Assembly: GCA_026874595.1 (NCBI GenBank) | Contig: CM049315.1 | Span: 60,944,889 to 61,008,888 of the forward strand | Source of the DNA: Sipunculus nudus | Lineage: Eukaryota; Annelida; Sipuncula; Golfingiida; Sipunculidae | Direction: 5' to 3' | Length of the DNA stretch: 64,000 nucleotides | In this document: one piece after another, positions 1 through 14,970 of the stretch | Position numbering within the stretch: position 1 is the stretch's first letter | Layout: every line of letters starts with the position of its first letter | The notes under the pieces: generated by a model | Databases searched by the model: none | What the model was told of the DNA's origin: nothing | What the model saw: the letters and a program-made list of their open reading frames with translations, nothing else | Program-made: the position numbers and the translations under genes

Positions 1-3000
1 TGGATTTAATTTTCAAAGCATGTTTTTGTTAGCATTTCAACTGTTAACACCAAAAATTTGAAACCAGTTGATCAAAAACTGTAGAATTTATTCAAGTTTT
101 CAAGCACCATGTCACATATTGTTTACATCAAGCTAGTGTTATGCAGTTTGCTAGAGCCTAGCTCTCGAGCTTCAGCTCTAAGTTCCTTAAATTTGGCATA
201 CAGTTAGATGTCTCCAAAATCCCCTATCATGCCAAGAATTTGGTCACTAGGACTTAATTCCTTCGAGATATTAATGAAAAACTTCATTTTTCCAATTAAA
301 ACCCATTGTTACACTTTAAGACTGCCTAATATCAATACAAAAGCTCAAGTATATGAATAACTACTGCATTGATCACCATGATTCTTTGCATGAATATTGA
401 TCATGGGATGTTCCATCATTTCCTGCATACTGGTGGCGCCACCTGTATTTTTTTCCAATTTTTTCGTATTTTTTCTCTTTTTTTCAGACCTGCAATTAAA
501 CTGTCATCTGTTAACAGGGCACAAATCGTAACCACTGGACCTGGAATCTTCAAACTTAATATCCAGGGAGGTCCATGAAAAGTCTCCTTTGAAACCTGAA
601 ATTAGGTCTCTGTTACCCATATCCTTTGAGCTATGGGGCTCCGAAGTACCCCAAAGAATAATGCAAATTTGATACAAAAGCTCAAGTATATGAATAACTA
701 ATGCCTTGATAGCCATGATTCTTGGATATATATTGATCATGGAGTGTTTCATCAGTTCCTGCTGACTGGTGGCACTACCTGTTTTTTTTCAGATTTTTAC
801 GCTTTTTTCTTTCTATTTATGAGACCTTCAAATGAAGTTGTCATCTGTCGAAAAGCCCACTTAAACCCATTTCTAAGGACTCTTCACAAAATTCATGATT
901 TGTTTGCACTCTGGAGTCATTTTCCTCATTGTTCAACATTCAGCGTCATGGCCCATGGGCCACTAGTTTACCGTGGTCATCAGTTATCAGTACATTAACC
1001 CATATTTTCTCAGGAACAGCGGGAGCTAGCATCCTCAAATTTGACACAAAAATCAGTCGCATATCAAATGTTCTGGGATATAGCTTATTTTGTCGCCAAC
1101 TGCATCATTTTACGGGGAAAAGGCTTGAAAGAATTTGAAAATCTTCTCCGAAATCATTGAGCCAAATTGTACAATATTTCAAAATTTGGATTTTCAAAAC
1201 TTCAATATCTCATTAACTACTTGACTGATGGTCATGATTTTTGGCATTCATATTGATCATGAGAGGTTCCATCAGTTCCTGAAGACTGGTGGCGCCACCT
1301 GTATTTTTCGATTTTTTACGAATTTTTTTCTCTATTTTTGAGACCTTTAAAAATGTGAACATCTGTTAACAAGGCACAAATTGTAATGACTGGACTTAGA
1401 ATCTTCATTCTCGACACACTGAGAGACCTATGAAAAGTCTCCATGGAAACCAGAAATTAGGTCTCTGTTACCCATATCCTTCCAGCTATGGGGCCCCAAA
1501 CTACCCCCCAGAAAAGTAAAAAATTTCATACAAAAACTTCAATATCTCATTAAATACTTGACTGATGGTCATGATTTTTGTCATACATATTGATCATGAG
1601 ATGTTCCATCACTTCCTGCAGACTGGTGGCGCCACCTGTATCGTTCAATTTTTTACGAATTTTTTTCTCTATTTTTGAGACCTTTCAAAATGTAAACATC
1701 TGTTAACAAGGCACAAATCGTAAAGACTGGACCTAGAATCTTCATTCTTGACACACTGAGAGACCTATATAAAGTCTCCATGGAAACCAGAAATTAGGTC
1801 TCTGTTACCCATATTCTTCGAGCTATGGAGCCCCAAAGTACCCCCAAGAAAAGTAAAAAAATTCATACAAAAACTTCAATATCTCATTAACTACTTGACT
1901 GATGGTCATGATTTGTGGCATAACTATTGATCATGAGATGTGTCATCACTTCCTGCAGACTGGTGGTGCCACCTTTATTGTTCGATTTTTTACGATTTTT
2001 TCCTCTATTTTTGAAACCTTTAAGGATGCTGTCAGCTGTTAGCATGGCACAAATCGTAACGACTGGACCTAGAATCTTCATTCTTGACACACTGAGAGGT
2101 CCATGAAAAATATCCTTGGAAACCAGAAATTAGGTCTCTGTTAACCATATCCTTCGAGCTATTGGGCCCCAAAGTACCCCCCCCCCCAGAGTTGTCAAAA
2201 ATTTCATACAAGAACTTCAATATCTCAATAACTACATCACTGATGGTCATGATTTTTGGCATACATATTGATTATGAAATGTCCCATCAGTTCCTGCAGA
2301 CTTGTGGCGCCACCTGTATTGTTTGATTTTTTACGATTTTTTCCTCTATTTTTGAGACCTTTAAGGATGCTGTCATTTGTTAACGTGGCACAAATCATAA
2401 CGACTGGACCTAGAATCTTCATTCTCGACACACTGAGAGACCTATGAAAAGTCTCCAACGAAACCAAAATTAGGTCTCTGTTACCCATTTTCTTCGAGCT
2501 ATGGAGCCCTAAAGTACCCCCAAGAAAAGTAAAAAAAATCATACAAAAACTTCAATATCTCATTAACTACTTGAATGATGGTCATGATTTGTGGCATAAC
2601 TATTGATCATGAGATGTGTCATCTGTTCCTGCAGACTGGTGGCACCACCTGTATTGTTCGATTTTTTACGATTTTTTCCTCTATTTTTGAGACCTTTAAG
2701 GATGCTGTCATCTGTTAGCATGGCACAAATCGTAACGACTGGACCTAGAATCTTCATTCTCAACACACTAGAAGACCTATGAAAAGTCTCCATGGAAACC
2801 AGAAATTAGGTCTCTGTTACCCATATCCTTTGAGCTATGGGGCCCCAAAGTACCCCCCAGAGTAGTCAAAAATTTCATACAAAAACTTCAATATCTCAAT
2901 AACTACATCACTGATGTTCATGATTTTTGGCATACATATTGATTATGAGATGTTCCATCAGTTTCTGCAGACTGGTGGCTCCACCTATATTGTTTGATTT

Positions 3001-6000
3001 TTTTACGATTTCTTCCTCTATTTTTGAGACCTTTAAGGATGCTGTCATCTGTTAGCATGGCACAAATCGTAAAGACTGGACCTAGAATCTTCATTCTCAA
3101 TACACTGAGAGACCTATGAGAAGTCTCCATGGAAACCAGAAATTTGCTCTCTGTTACCCATATCCTTCGAGCTATGGGGCCCCAAAGTGCCCCTCAGAGT
3201 AGTCAAAAATTTCATACAAAAACTTCAATATCTCAATAACTACATCACTGATGGTCATGATTTGTGGCATAACTATTGATCAAGAGGTGTTCCATCAGTT
3301 CCTGCAGACTGGTGGCACAACCTGTATTTGTTCGGGTTTTTTTTTACGAATGTTTTATCTATTTTTGAGACCTTTAAAGATATGAACATCTGTTAACAGG
3401 GCACAAATCATAAAAACTGGACCTAGAATCTTCACTCTTGACACACAGGGAGACCCATGAAAATTCTCCATGGAAACCTGAAATTAGGTCTCTGTTACCC
3501 ATATTCTTTAGGCTGTATGGCTCCAAAATACCCCCCAGAATAATGGAAAATTTGATACAAAAACTTCAATATCTCAATAACTACAACACTGATGGTCATG
3601 ATTTTTGCATACATATTAATCATGAGCTGTTCCATCAGTTTCTGCAGAGAGGGTGCGCCACCTCTATTTTTTTCAAATTTTTACGAATTTTTTTTCTCTT
3701 TTTTCGAGACCTTTGAAGATGTGGTTATCTATCAAGAGGGTACAAATTGCAACAACTGGACCTAGAAACTTCATTCTTGTCATGCAAGGAGGCCCATGAA
3801 GAGTGCCTGTGGAAACTTGAAATAAAGTCTCTGTTACCCATATCCTTCAAGCTATAGGACTCTGAAGTATCCCTCAGAATAATGGACAATTTGATACAAA
3901 AGCTGAAGTATCTGAACAACTAATATGGAGATCATCATGATTCTTTGCATGGATATTGACAATTAAGTGTTTTTAGCTCAGCTGACTGTAAGTCATCTGA
4001 AGTATCCCTCAGAATAATGGACAATTTGATACAAAAGCTCAAGTATCTAAACAACTATTGCAGTGATCACCATGATTCTTTGCATGGATATTGATCATGG
4101 AATGTGTCATCAGTTTCTGCAGTATGGTGGCGCCACCTGTATTTTTTTTATTTTTACGAATTTTTTTCTCTATTTTTGAGACCTCATAAGATGCGGTCAT
4201 CTGTTAACATGGCACAAATCGTAACAACTGGACCTAGAATCTTCTCTCTTGACATGCTGAGAGGCCCATGAAAAGTTTCCTTAAAAACTTGAAATTAGGT
4301 CTCTGTTACCCATAACCTCTGAGCTATGGGGCTCAGAAGTACCCCCCAGAAAATGGAAAATTTGATACAAAAGCTCAAGTATCTGAACAATTATTATATT
4401 GATCACCATGATTCTTTGCATGGATATTGATCATGAAATGTTTCATCAGTTTCTGCATTCTGGTGGCGCCACCTGTATTTTTTCAATTTTTAGCTCAGCT
4501 GACTGAAAGTCATCTGAGCTGAAGGGATCACCTTTTTTCCGTCGTCCGTCCGGCCATCCAGGCGTCTGTCTCTTAACAGGGCACAAATCGTAACCGCTAG
4601 ATCGGGAATCTTCTTACTTGAAATCCTGGGAGGTCTATGGAAATTCTCCTTGTAAACCTGAAATTAGGTCACTGTGATCTATATTCTTCGAGCTATGGGG
4701 TTCTGAAGTACCCCCCAGAATAATGCAAAATTTAATACTAAAGCTCAAGTATCTGAACAACTAATGCATTAATCACCATGTTTTTTTGCATGGATATTGA
4801 TCATGGAGTGTTTCATCAATTTCTGGAGATTGGTGGCGCCACCTGTATTTTTTTTATTTTTACGAATTTTTTTCTCTATTTTTGAGACCTCATAAGATGC
4901 GGTCATCTGTTAACATGGCACAAATCGTAACAACTGGACCTAGAATCTTCTCTCTTGACATGCTGAGAGGCCCATGAAAAGTCTCCTTAAAAACTTGAAA
5001 TTAGGTCTCTGTTACCCATAACCTCTGAGCTATGGGGCTCCGAAGTACCCCCCAGAATAATTAAAAATTTGATACAAAAGCTCAAGTATCTGAACAATTA
5101 TTATATTGATCACCATGATTCTTTGCATGGATATTGATCATTAAATGTTTCATCAGTTTCTGCATTCTGGTGGCGCCACCTGTATTTTTTCAATTTTTAG
5201 CTCAGCTGACTGAAAGTCATCTGAGCTATAGGGATCACCTTTTGTCCGTCGTTCGTCCGGCCATCCAGGCGTCTGTCTGTTAACAGGGCACAAATCGTAA
5301 CCGCTAGACCTGGAATCTTCTTACTTGACATCCTGGGAGGTCTATGGAAATTTTCCTTGTAAATCTGAAATTAGGTCACTGTGACCTATATTCTTCGAGC
5401 TATGGGGTTCTGAAGTACCCCCCAGAATAATGCAAAATTTAATACAAAAGCTCAAGTATCTGAACAACTAATGCATTAATCACCATGATTCTTTGCATGG
5501 ATATTGATCATGGAGTGTATCATCAATTTCTGGAGATTGGTGGCGCCACCTATATTTTTTTTTATTTTTTACGATTTTTTTTCTCTGCTTTTGTGATCTT
5601 TAAACATTTGGTCATCTGTAAACAGGGCACAAATCATAATGACTGGACCTAGAATCTTCTGTCCTCACCTCCAGGGAAGCCCATAAAAGGTCTACATGGA
5701 AACCCGAAATAAGGTCCCTGTTACCCATATTCTGTGAGCTATGGGGCTCTGAAGTACCCCCCAGAATAAAGATTTGGTCATATATTAACAGGGCACAAAT
5801 CATAATGACTGGACCTAGAATTTTCTTTCTTGACATGCAGGGAGGCCTTTGGAAAGTCTCTTTGGAAATCTGAAATTAGGTCTCTGTTACCCATATCCTT
5901 CATGCTATGGGGCTCCGAAGTACCCCCCTGAATAAGGAAAATTTGATACAAAAGCTCAAGTATCCAAACAACTGATGCATTTTCCCCCATGGTTCTTTGC

Positions 6001-8230
6001 ACCGATATTGATCATGGAGTGTTTCATAAATTTATGCAGACCAGTGGCACCACTTGTATTTTTTTGTTATTTTTACATTTTTCACTTTATTTTTTTAGAC
6101 CTTTTAAGAAACATATTATATGGTCATAATATTTATTCAAAACAACAGCAAAAATTATAAAATCATTTGTTGTTTTTCTTGTTTTGCTACTACCAGGTAC
6201 ACAAGCTCAGTCTTGTAGCTGACTTGTTGCATTATTTTATTTTTTTTTTATTTATTTATTTATTTATTTATTTTGCAGGGGAGCATATATTTCCTTAAAA
6301 TCAGATTCCTCTGGATATCAGTGCAATATTTATCATTATATGTCATGATGTGTTTCTTCAGATAAGAATTAAGGTGAAGTGAGTGTTTTTAGCATTTTGT
6401 GTACATTCATAAGGGGGTCTATATAAGGGCTGATATATTTGAGACTACACAGTGTAACAGTTGTCCTCTCCTTGGTCGTTTTATCGTGACAATTTGCCGA
6501 CTTTGCATCTTTGCCATTGTGGTTTTAGTCATCGATTTAGTAATTAGTCTCCCTTACACATGCATATTTACCGTGGATCTCCGGCAAATACCAAGCGTAC
6601 CCTGACGAGTTAATTCATAAAATTTGGACATAATTTCACCAATTTATTATTTTTTTAATTTTTATGAAAAGTTTTGTGGGATTTATAGGTTTCAATGTGA
6701 ACCGTGTCGTGTTTAATCAGTAGGCTGGACGTGTGTCTCGTTTTTCGGCTGCGACGTCCGGATTTTAGACCACTTCCGCAAAGAAATCGGAAGTCAAGGA
6801 ACGGCCATTATTGCTTGGATCGCAAGAGATTTCAGGCGTTCCGCGCGAATTGATGTATGGATACACAACAAATAATACCCAACAATTAATGAGTAGTATG
6901 AAAACAGGATCTGATGTATAATTGTAGTGTTCCATATGTTTTTAGCTCAGCTGACTGTAAGTCATCTGAAATATATTGCAATCACTCTTTGTCCGGTAGC
7001 CATCCGGCCGTCTGTCCATTAACAGGGCACAAATCATAACCACTGAACCTGAAATCTTCTCACTTGACATCCTCGAAGGTCCATTAAAATTCTCCTTGGA
7101 AACCTGAAATTAGGTCACTGTGACCTACATCCTCTGAGCTATGGGGCTCCCACGTACCCTAAGAATAATGCAAAATTTGATACAATAACTAATGCATTGA
7201 TCACCATGATTGTCCACAACTAATGCATTTATCACCATGATTCTTTGCATGGATATTGATCATGATGTTTCATTAGTTTCTGCAGACTGGTGGCGCCACA
7301 TGTATTTTTTCGATTTTTTTAAGTTTTTTTTTCTCTATTTTTGAAACCTTTTAAGATTTGGTCATCTGTTAACAGGGCACAAATCATATCAACTGGAACT
7401 AGAATCTTCTGTCATGACATGCAAGGACGGTCATAATAAAGTCTATATGGAAACCTTATATAAGGTCTCTGTTACTGATATCCTTTCAGCTATGAGGCTC
7501 GGAAGTTCCTCCCAGAATAATGCAAAATTTATACAATACAATAACTAATGCATTGATCACCATGATTGTCCACATTTGTATTGATAATGGCTTGTTTCAT
7601 CAGTTTCTGTAGACTGGTGGTGCCACCTGTATTTTGATTTTTTAAGAATTTTTTTCTTGATTTTTGAGACCTTTAAACATTTGGTCATCTGTTAACAGGC
7701 CACAAATCATAATGACTTGACCTAGAATCTTCTTTCTTAACATGCAGGGAGGTCCATGAAACATCTTGGAAACCTGAAATTAGGTCTCTGTTACCCATAT
7801 CCTTCATGCTCTGGGGCTCGATCCGAAGTACTCCCCAGAATAAAGATTTGGTCATCTGTTAACAGAGCACAATTTATAATGACTTGACCTAGAATCTCCT
7901 TTCTTGATATGCTTGGAGGCCCCTGAAAAGTCTCCTTGTGCACCTGAAATTACATCTCTGTTACCCATATCCTTCATCCTATGCGGCTTTGAAATACCCC
8001 CCAGAATAAACATTTGGTCATCTGTTAAAAGGGCACAAATCATAATAACTGGACCTAGAATTTTATTTTTTGACATGCTGGGAGACCCCTGAAAAGTCAT
8101 CTTGTAAACCTTGAAAATAGGTGTCTGTTACCCATATCCTTCATGCTACAGAGCTCCATAGTACCCCAATGAATATTGGATGATTTTATACAAAAGGTCA
8201 AGTTTGGAAAAAGTATTTCATTCAAATTTG
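1..8230 (+). repeat. Tandem array of a ~336-bp interspersed/satellite family
   Basis: About 20 head-to-tail copies run through this stretch, recognisable by the recurring order: gcacaaatcgtaac, gactggacctagaatcttc, aaattaggtctctgttaccc, gagctatggggc, gtaccccccag, caaaagctcaagtatct, tattgatcatgag, and a ggtggcgccacc core. Core-to-core spacing is about 336 bp from 1,288 to 3,650 and longer later, where extra leader sequence (AGCTCAGCTGACTGAAAGTC then a CCGTC-rich run) is inserted at about 4,497, 5,207 and 6,943. The leader and a tail motif (GTCAGCTGAGCGTCATGACC near 8,272) look like the two ends of one element with short inverted termini, so this may be a non-autonomous DNA element with internally amplified core repeats, as in bivalve pearl-type elements. 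Short ORFs of 60-100 codons recur on both strands but are not conserved across copies; I do not call them genes. Confidence 0.85.
6170..6940. other. Non-repeat spacer inside the satellite region, no gene seen
   Basis: Unique AT-rich sequence between satellite copies, with a short TTTA microsatellite near 6,245-6,274. The one ORF here (6,399-6,605) lacks a recognisable domain and is not supported by splice signals that I can see. Confidence 0.5.
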
Positions 8231-8289
8231 ACATTCAGATGATAAAATTAATTTTTTCAATGTCTTCCTGGTCAGCTGAGCGTCATGAC

Positions 8290-9190
8290 CCCTGGGTCAC
8301 TTGTTTAATTAAAAATTTATAAAACATGTAAATAAAAAAATGATTCAGATAAAAACTTCTTAATGGAAAAAGTGGATATGCTTTAAAAAAAATTGGCTTA
8401 TATATAAACTTAAATGCATTATTCCCTTGAAAGTGAAATAAAGGTATTAGTCCATTCTGTCCACTTGCCTGTCCATCTGTAAATTTTCATATGCATCACA
8501 GTATCTTAAAATGTTTACTGTTTTTCTTCATGACAGTCTTGTCAGAGTATTAGTTTGCAATCATATATTTAGAACTTTACTTTAACCAAGTAGGAGGGCC
8601 CCTTTCCTCTTAGCTTTTCATATTCTTATATAAATGAAAAACATTACAATAGAGTATTTCTACATCCACCTTCGTGCTGCCCTCATTTTTCCCTTCTCCG
8701 ACTCAAAGTCAGCCTCAATAAGCAAGAACAAGATGAATCAGATATATTCATACTTTAAAATTATTATAACTATTCGTCCATAGGTACCTATGTACATGCC
8801 AGAAATGATGTCAATATTGTGTAATATGTAGACATAGTGGGCATCACAATAATGTACCTTATCAAGACTAAAGAGATATTGTGTCATACAGTCACAAAAT
8901 TAAAGTTATTTGCTTTGTTTTCCATCTCTCTGCCTATTTTTAAACATTAAAATAATTTCATTAAAATAAAATTTTATCCTTTACGTATATGCAGAGGTGT
9001 GGTAACTCCCACCAGTCCCTGTTAGCACCATTGAATTTAATTTCATATTCTGTTTTTATATCCAAAGGTGTTGTACCCACCCCCCCCCCCCCCCAAGTCA
9101 TTGAGCCCTAGTTCCTGAGCACTGAGGATAGTACTTATTGCAACTTGAAAAAAATCTATAGTGATGCAGTTGGTGATAACTATGCTATGG
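8290..9190. other. No gene or clear element seen
   Basis: AT-rich sequence without coding signal. A run of about 14 C at 9,080-9,094 is one of several long G/C homopolymers in this window. Confidence 0.5.
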
Positions 9191-9199
9191 TGATAACTG

Positions 9200-10275
9200 T
9201 TACAATCAGCTGAGCGCCGTGACCCATGGGTTCCTTGTTTGATACCTTCAGATGAAGCAGTTTGTCCGTAAACAGTGCACGTATCTTAACCGTTAGACCT
9301 AGAAACTTCTAACTGTATCTCCAGGGAAGTCCTAGGCCCTTCTCCTTAGAAAACCTGAAATTAGGTCATTGTGACCTATATTTTGTGAACTACAGGCCGA
9401 AAACATGTATCCGCTAGGCCTAGAATCATCTCACGTTACACGCATGGAAAAAAAATCTTATTGGAAACCTGAAATCTCTGTGGCCTATATCCTCCGAGCT
9501 ATGGGGCTCGGAAATACCCCCAGAATAATTTGATACAAAAGCTCCAGTATCCGGATAACTAATGCATTATTTCCAATTATTGCATATTGATCATTTAGTG
9601 AAAATAGGTCATGGTGACCTATATTTTGTGAACTACAGGCTGGAAACATGATTTTGAGCAGCCAGTCAGTCAGACGCGGCACAAATTGTATCCGCTTGGC
9701 CTAGAATCTTCTAACTTGACATTCAGGCAGGTCCTGGGTAAATCTGCATAAAAAACCTGAAATTAGGTCATGGAGATCTATATTCTGTGAACTATGGGCC
9801 AAGAGCATAATTTTTTAGCACCCTGAAAATCAGATGGGCACAAATTGTATATGTTCTAGTGTTATATTCAGGGAAGTATTGGGCAATCTCCATGGAAACC
9901 TTAAATTAGGTCATGGTGCTCTATATTTTGCGTGATTCCGACCAAAACAACTTGGGCAATCTCCATTTAAACCTGAAATTAGGTTATGGTGACCTATATT
10001 ACTGGCAAAAAAAAAAACATATTAAACACCCAGAAAGTCAGGGTACAAAACTTTACTGTTAGACCTAGAATATCCATGGATGTCCTTCAAAAATGTGCAT
10101 GGTCATTTTTAGCTCAGCTGACTGCGGACATTATCATGAATCTTTTTCTTATTTAATTGCTTCAGTTGAATGGGGATACCACCTACAAAACTTTGCATTC
10201 AGATGATAAAATTCCTTTTGTGAATGTCTTCCTGGTCAGCTGAGCGTCATGACTCATGGGTCACTTGTTGTTTCA
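9200..10275 (+). repeat. Degraded copies of the 1-8.2 kb family
   Basis: Three to four diverged units carry the same landmarks (gttagacctagaa, aaacctgaaattaggtca, gtgacctatatt) and two boundary motifs: CAGCTGAGCGCCGTGACCC near 9,208 and, at 10,116-10,250, a short unit with AGCTCAGCTGAC at its start and GTCAGCTGAGCGTCATGAC at its end. That short unit at 10,116-10,260 shows both termini of the element only about 150 bp apart. Confidence 0.7.
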
Positions 10276-12240
10276 CCTATAAAAGATAACACATTTTGGG
10301 CTCGTTTTCTGGAATATACATGAATTCTCGCCCAGCCGCCTGAGGCTGATAAAACTACGATGGGAACGATAAACTTATTCATTTATATCAGGACCTTGTA
10401 TAATAAGATCGATAGATGTGACTCTTCGGCCTAATTTCAAAAGTTCTATATAACAACGTACAATTGGCATAAAAACCTTTATAATATTATCAATTTATAA
10501 AAGATTAAATAGAATTTTCCTAGATTTGTTCTTTCCTATTTACTTATAAATAAAAGCATTCAGTACATAAAAGCTCATAAAAGCGGTTTCACATTAATCA
10601 TATAAACTGCATGATTAATTTATGATTCAAACGGTGATCTATATTAGCGAAAATATAAATGGACGAAGAACAAAATTTGTAGGAGCTTAAGTTTTACTGT
10701 GAGGTCTGATTTAACTCCTTTGTCCTCTGGACAATTAATATTTTTCTGCTCTGTTGTCGATCCCTGCCTTTATCATGATATATAAATGCAGGGAATTCTC
10801 TTAAAAATCATCAAATCACCACAACTGTCAAACCCTTGGCATCTGCCACTTTTCAAAGATTAGATATTTTGTTAAATTTTAATCTAAATATATATATATG
10901 AAAGTAAGCAAAAATTCGTCTGCTTGTTCGCTGAATTAAATATTTGAAAATATATTTAAAAGTACTTGCACCCTCGCCCACACGTAGTATATATACTCTA
11001 GCTTGCACGAGGCGTAACCAGCAGGAAATACTGAACAAATTAAAAAGGATTAAAGCAACCCTACATATCTAAGAAAAAGCAATAATTCATTGACTATGAA
11101 AACGTTAATTTTGGATAATAAATACACAGATGACCGAATATATGTATCTGTTAGATATACATGTGTAAGCTTCTCACACTGCTTATTAGTTAGGTAAAAT
11201 TACACATATACCATTTTATACACCTGAAACGAAATATTTCCAATCATGTGTTCCCCTATTTACAAAAATTCTGTTTTGCAAATTTGCTGCTGCCCTTAAC
11301 ATCATGGTATTCGCACATACTGAGTGCTTGGAGCCAGGAGGGTTATGATATCATACAGAGATGAAAATTAAAAATGAGCACACGCAAGTGCCCAACTTTT
11401 AACATTTCTTTTATTATATATCAGAACAAAGAATTTCATGTTGATTGTATTAGCTCACACAATAGCTTGTAGCCTGAATTACACTTCCCTGTGTGCGGTT
11501 CATGTTTACATCTATGCAGCTGATCAGCTTATGGGACATTTGATCTCTGGGTGTACGTTTATGTTTTTCACTCTTGGTAAATAAATTTTTATTGACAATA
11601 AATATCCACGAATCGATGCTAATTTTCCTATCACTTGTTGAATAGTTTATCTTTTAGCGAATAGCGAAGACAAATACGTTCAACAATGTATTTTCCAACA
11701 GAAAACTCGAACGGATATATACAGCCCAAATCCTAGTCCGCATTACATATTATTTATGATGAGACAATACCTTTTAGGGCCTTACTTCTGTAGTCATAAT
11801 TGGACCCTGCACATACATACTTTCTATACTGTGTTTAACTAAAAGGCTTATACAATATCACTAAGTAAAAATTAATCAAGAGTGTATTTCCCGAGGATAA
11901 AGGGAGGTGATAAAAAGCTCGATATCAAATTCCATATTTAATTATTCATGTCCAAAAGCAAGATATCAAAGCCTAGAGAAGCTGAAACAATCCAAGTGAA
12001 CGGCGTAATTCATGGCTGAGAAATGTTAATGTCTGCATCCATTGTGGGTATATGTCTAACTTATTCCTCTAAAAATATAATAGATATGAGCATGGTATAG
12101 ACACGTTTTTAGCCCAACTTTTTCTCTCAGCCTTTTTTAATTGAATTGGTGGTTTGTTTAATGGAATATATGGCCATCATATGAAAATAATGCAAATTAC
12201 ATAAGAATATAACGCGGAGAAACATATTTCTCTGATAAAA
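10276..12240. other. Unique AT-rich sequence, no gene seen
   Basis: No long ORF, no tandem repeat and no tRNA-like structure. ORF 10,853-11,038 is short and without features. I see nothing to annotate. Confidence 0.5.
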
Positions 12241-12254
12241 AATAACTATTTTCG

Positions 12255-12312
12255 GGCTGGTGGTCGGGGGGGGGGGGCTTAGCCCCCAATGCTCCCCCCT
12301 ACCCCCTGAATC
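12255..12312. repeat. G-run/C-run inverted structure, likely an element terminus
   Basis: A run of about 13 G is followed within 30 bp by CCCCC and CCCCCCTACCCCC, ending in ctgaatctgc. Similar G/C-run ends flank other elements in this window (16.6, 17.5, 20.1, 48.6 kb). Family not assigned. Confidence 0.35.
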
Positions 12313-12534
12313 TGCAACTGCGTTAGATGTCCGTAAGTCCTCCTACCAAACTACTGGGTCACTGTGACTTCGTAAGATATTCCTCTATATACCTTTTCTC
12401 ATAAATTAGGTCGGTATTGCGTAATGTTTAGAAGTTCTGGACCCGAACATCGTGTATCTTATCAAAATATCAGAATATACATTTGGCCACTTTACATGGT
12501 AAATAAAGCTAGAAAGTTTTAGCGAACCTTCAGC

Positions 12535-14970
12535 TGATGCTAAGGGGAAGGCGTCGTCCGTACGTTGACCCATACTTTCTTGAAATCTGTAGAAGCTAGC
12601 GTCGCCAATTTTTATGTAAGAATCAGTCGCATGTCAAACGTCGGATTGAGCTTATTTTGGGGCCATCTGCATCGACTAACATTTTACAGGGAAAAAAGCT
12701 CAAACAAACTTTCAAAATCTCCGAAACTGTCAGGCCAAATTGTCTAATGTTTCACAGAAATGATCCCAGAAGCAAGCTTTCTCAAATGTGTTGGCATTGT
12801 TCCAGTTTGGCGATTTTTGGCCGAGTTACAGGAAGCTGAACCTAGTCATTTGGCCAAATAAGCATAGTAACATTGCAGTCTCAGAAATAGCAGGGGAAAG
12901 CTTCAGATACTATATATGCAAATGTTGGTCACATTACTCATTTTAAATCCAGGTCTTGGTGGCGCCACCTGCATTTATCTGTTTTATTGGTTTTTGGTTT
13001 TTTTTACGGGAGAAAGCTAGCAACTTTAGCTTCTTTCAGTCACTACTTTTAAACAACTAATTAAACAATCCTTTTTTTTTTGTGGAACCGACGAGCCAAA
13101 TTGTTTATCATTTAACAAGAATGATCTTAGGGCAGGGATCTTTGAAAAGTATCAGAACAGTTTGATTTTTGGGAGAGTTCTATACAGCTGAATTTGGTTA
13201 TGTGGAAAAGTAAGCCTTTATTAAACTGAGGGCTGAAACAGTCTTCTGCAAAACTGGTTTTAGGTTATTAGAAAATAAATATAAATTGAAAATATACATA
13301 TACAATACATGTATGTACAAACACTAAAGTCATTACAAACAGCTCGAAGGGAGGACAATAGAATATATATCTAACAGCTATGTCAAAACCAAATTACCTC
13401 ACAGTAAGCAAAAGGAAATAACATAAAACAAAATGTTTGCCCACAATATGTAACTCATGGTAAACCGCCATCTGCCGAGTGGTCGTGTAACTATATTCCT
13501 TTTATTTTAAACTTTTTTAATGTGGGGTATGCCCCGGCAGCCAATACGAAGTACTCCAGGAATGGTCTTTTGATTTGATTTGATTTCAGTTACCTATCAT
13601 ATGACAAAATATGCATAAAACAAGACAATACCAGAATGTAAATGACATAAGAACCGTTTATGAGAGTACATTATGGATTAACAAGGATAGCATAAGTGGA
13701 AACAACGTATGAAATAGCCTACAAATATACATGTAAACAGCATATATAATAGTCCTCAAATAAACTCTACCCAACATATCTAAATATGTAAAATAGTTAA
13801 ATTTTCCTGAAAGCATTACTTTCAAAAAATTGATAACAAAACAAATATTTATTTGAGCGTTTACAGCTAAAATAATGATTCTTAACTGCTTTTAAGCAAA
13901 CTTGTGAGCTTATGCGATGGCGTGGTGTCGTCCGTCCACCGTCGTCCGTACGTTAGCCCATGTCATCTCAAAAACCGTCGGAGCTAGGAGTGCCAAGTTT
14001 TATGGAAAAAACAGTCAAATAACAAACCTTATCGGATTGAGTTTATTTTATCGCTATCTGCACTGACATCGATTTTTAGGGGATAACTAAAAAAAACCTT
14101 TAAAAATCTTCTTCGAAACTGTCCAGCCAAAATGTTCAATATTTCTCAGAAAAAAAATCCTAATCACTACAAATTTTATGCACATGTTGGTCACATGAGT
14201 CATATTCGAAATTGAGGTATTGGTGGCGCCACCTGCAACGACTTTTCTTGTATGGAGGTCATTGTTCATCAGTACATTAACCGTTAACTTCGAAAGCAGG
14301 TAATAGCACCCTAAAATTTTATGCAAAAATCAGTTTCATGTCAAATGTTGTGGGATTAAGCTTTTTGTGGCGCCTACGGCATCAATTTACATTGACGCTG
14401 AAAAAGCTAGAACATCTTTGAAAATCTTGTTCTCCGAAATCGTTCATCAAAATTTGTTCAATATCTCATAAAAAATGATCCAAGAGATGAGCTTTTCAAG
14501 TTTGTTCAAATATTTTCGGGTCGATGAATTTTGGCCCAGTTTCAGTTTTGAACTTAGTCATTTGGCCAAGTAAGCATACTGACATAGCACTCTCAAAAGT
14601 TAGCATCACCAAGATTTGTGCAAATGTTGATCATATGACTCATAATTTGAAATTGAGGGCTTTGTGGTGCCACCTACATCGACCTGTTTTTTACGGACAA
14701 AAAACTCGTATTTTGTAGCCTATTTCAGCTTCTACATTAAAAATGTTGTATGATGAAACTGTCGAGCCAAATGATTTAAGTTTTCACAAGAATAATCCAT
14801 GTGTAGGGTTGTCTCAATTGTATTAGAATAGATTTTTGGTAGAATTGGTCTTGTGGCCGAGTATCAAACTGAGGGCCGAGTCTTATTCTGCAAATCTGTT
14901 GTTTCAGATTCTGTACTATTGCACAAAACTGATTCTTAGGTAGTCTTTGTTCATGTTTATTTAAATGATT
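12535..14970 (+). repeat. Second interspersed repeat family, several diverged copies
   Basis: At least three copies (12.54, 13.91, 14.25 kb) share the order gtccgtacgtt, cagtcgcatgtcaaa, ttgagcttattttg, catcgac, aaaatctcc.gaaact, gagccaaattgt and a ggtggcgccacc core. One more copy lies at 1,010-1,190. The order and spacing differ from the 336-bp family, but the same 12-bp palindrome occurs in both. Confidence 0.7.

Noticed and set aside
1887-3130. Recurring minus-strand ORFs (MKILGPVVTICAMLT type) in the satellite
   Set aside because: They are similar only because the repeat DNA is; the frame is broken between copies and no copy extends to a full protein.
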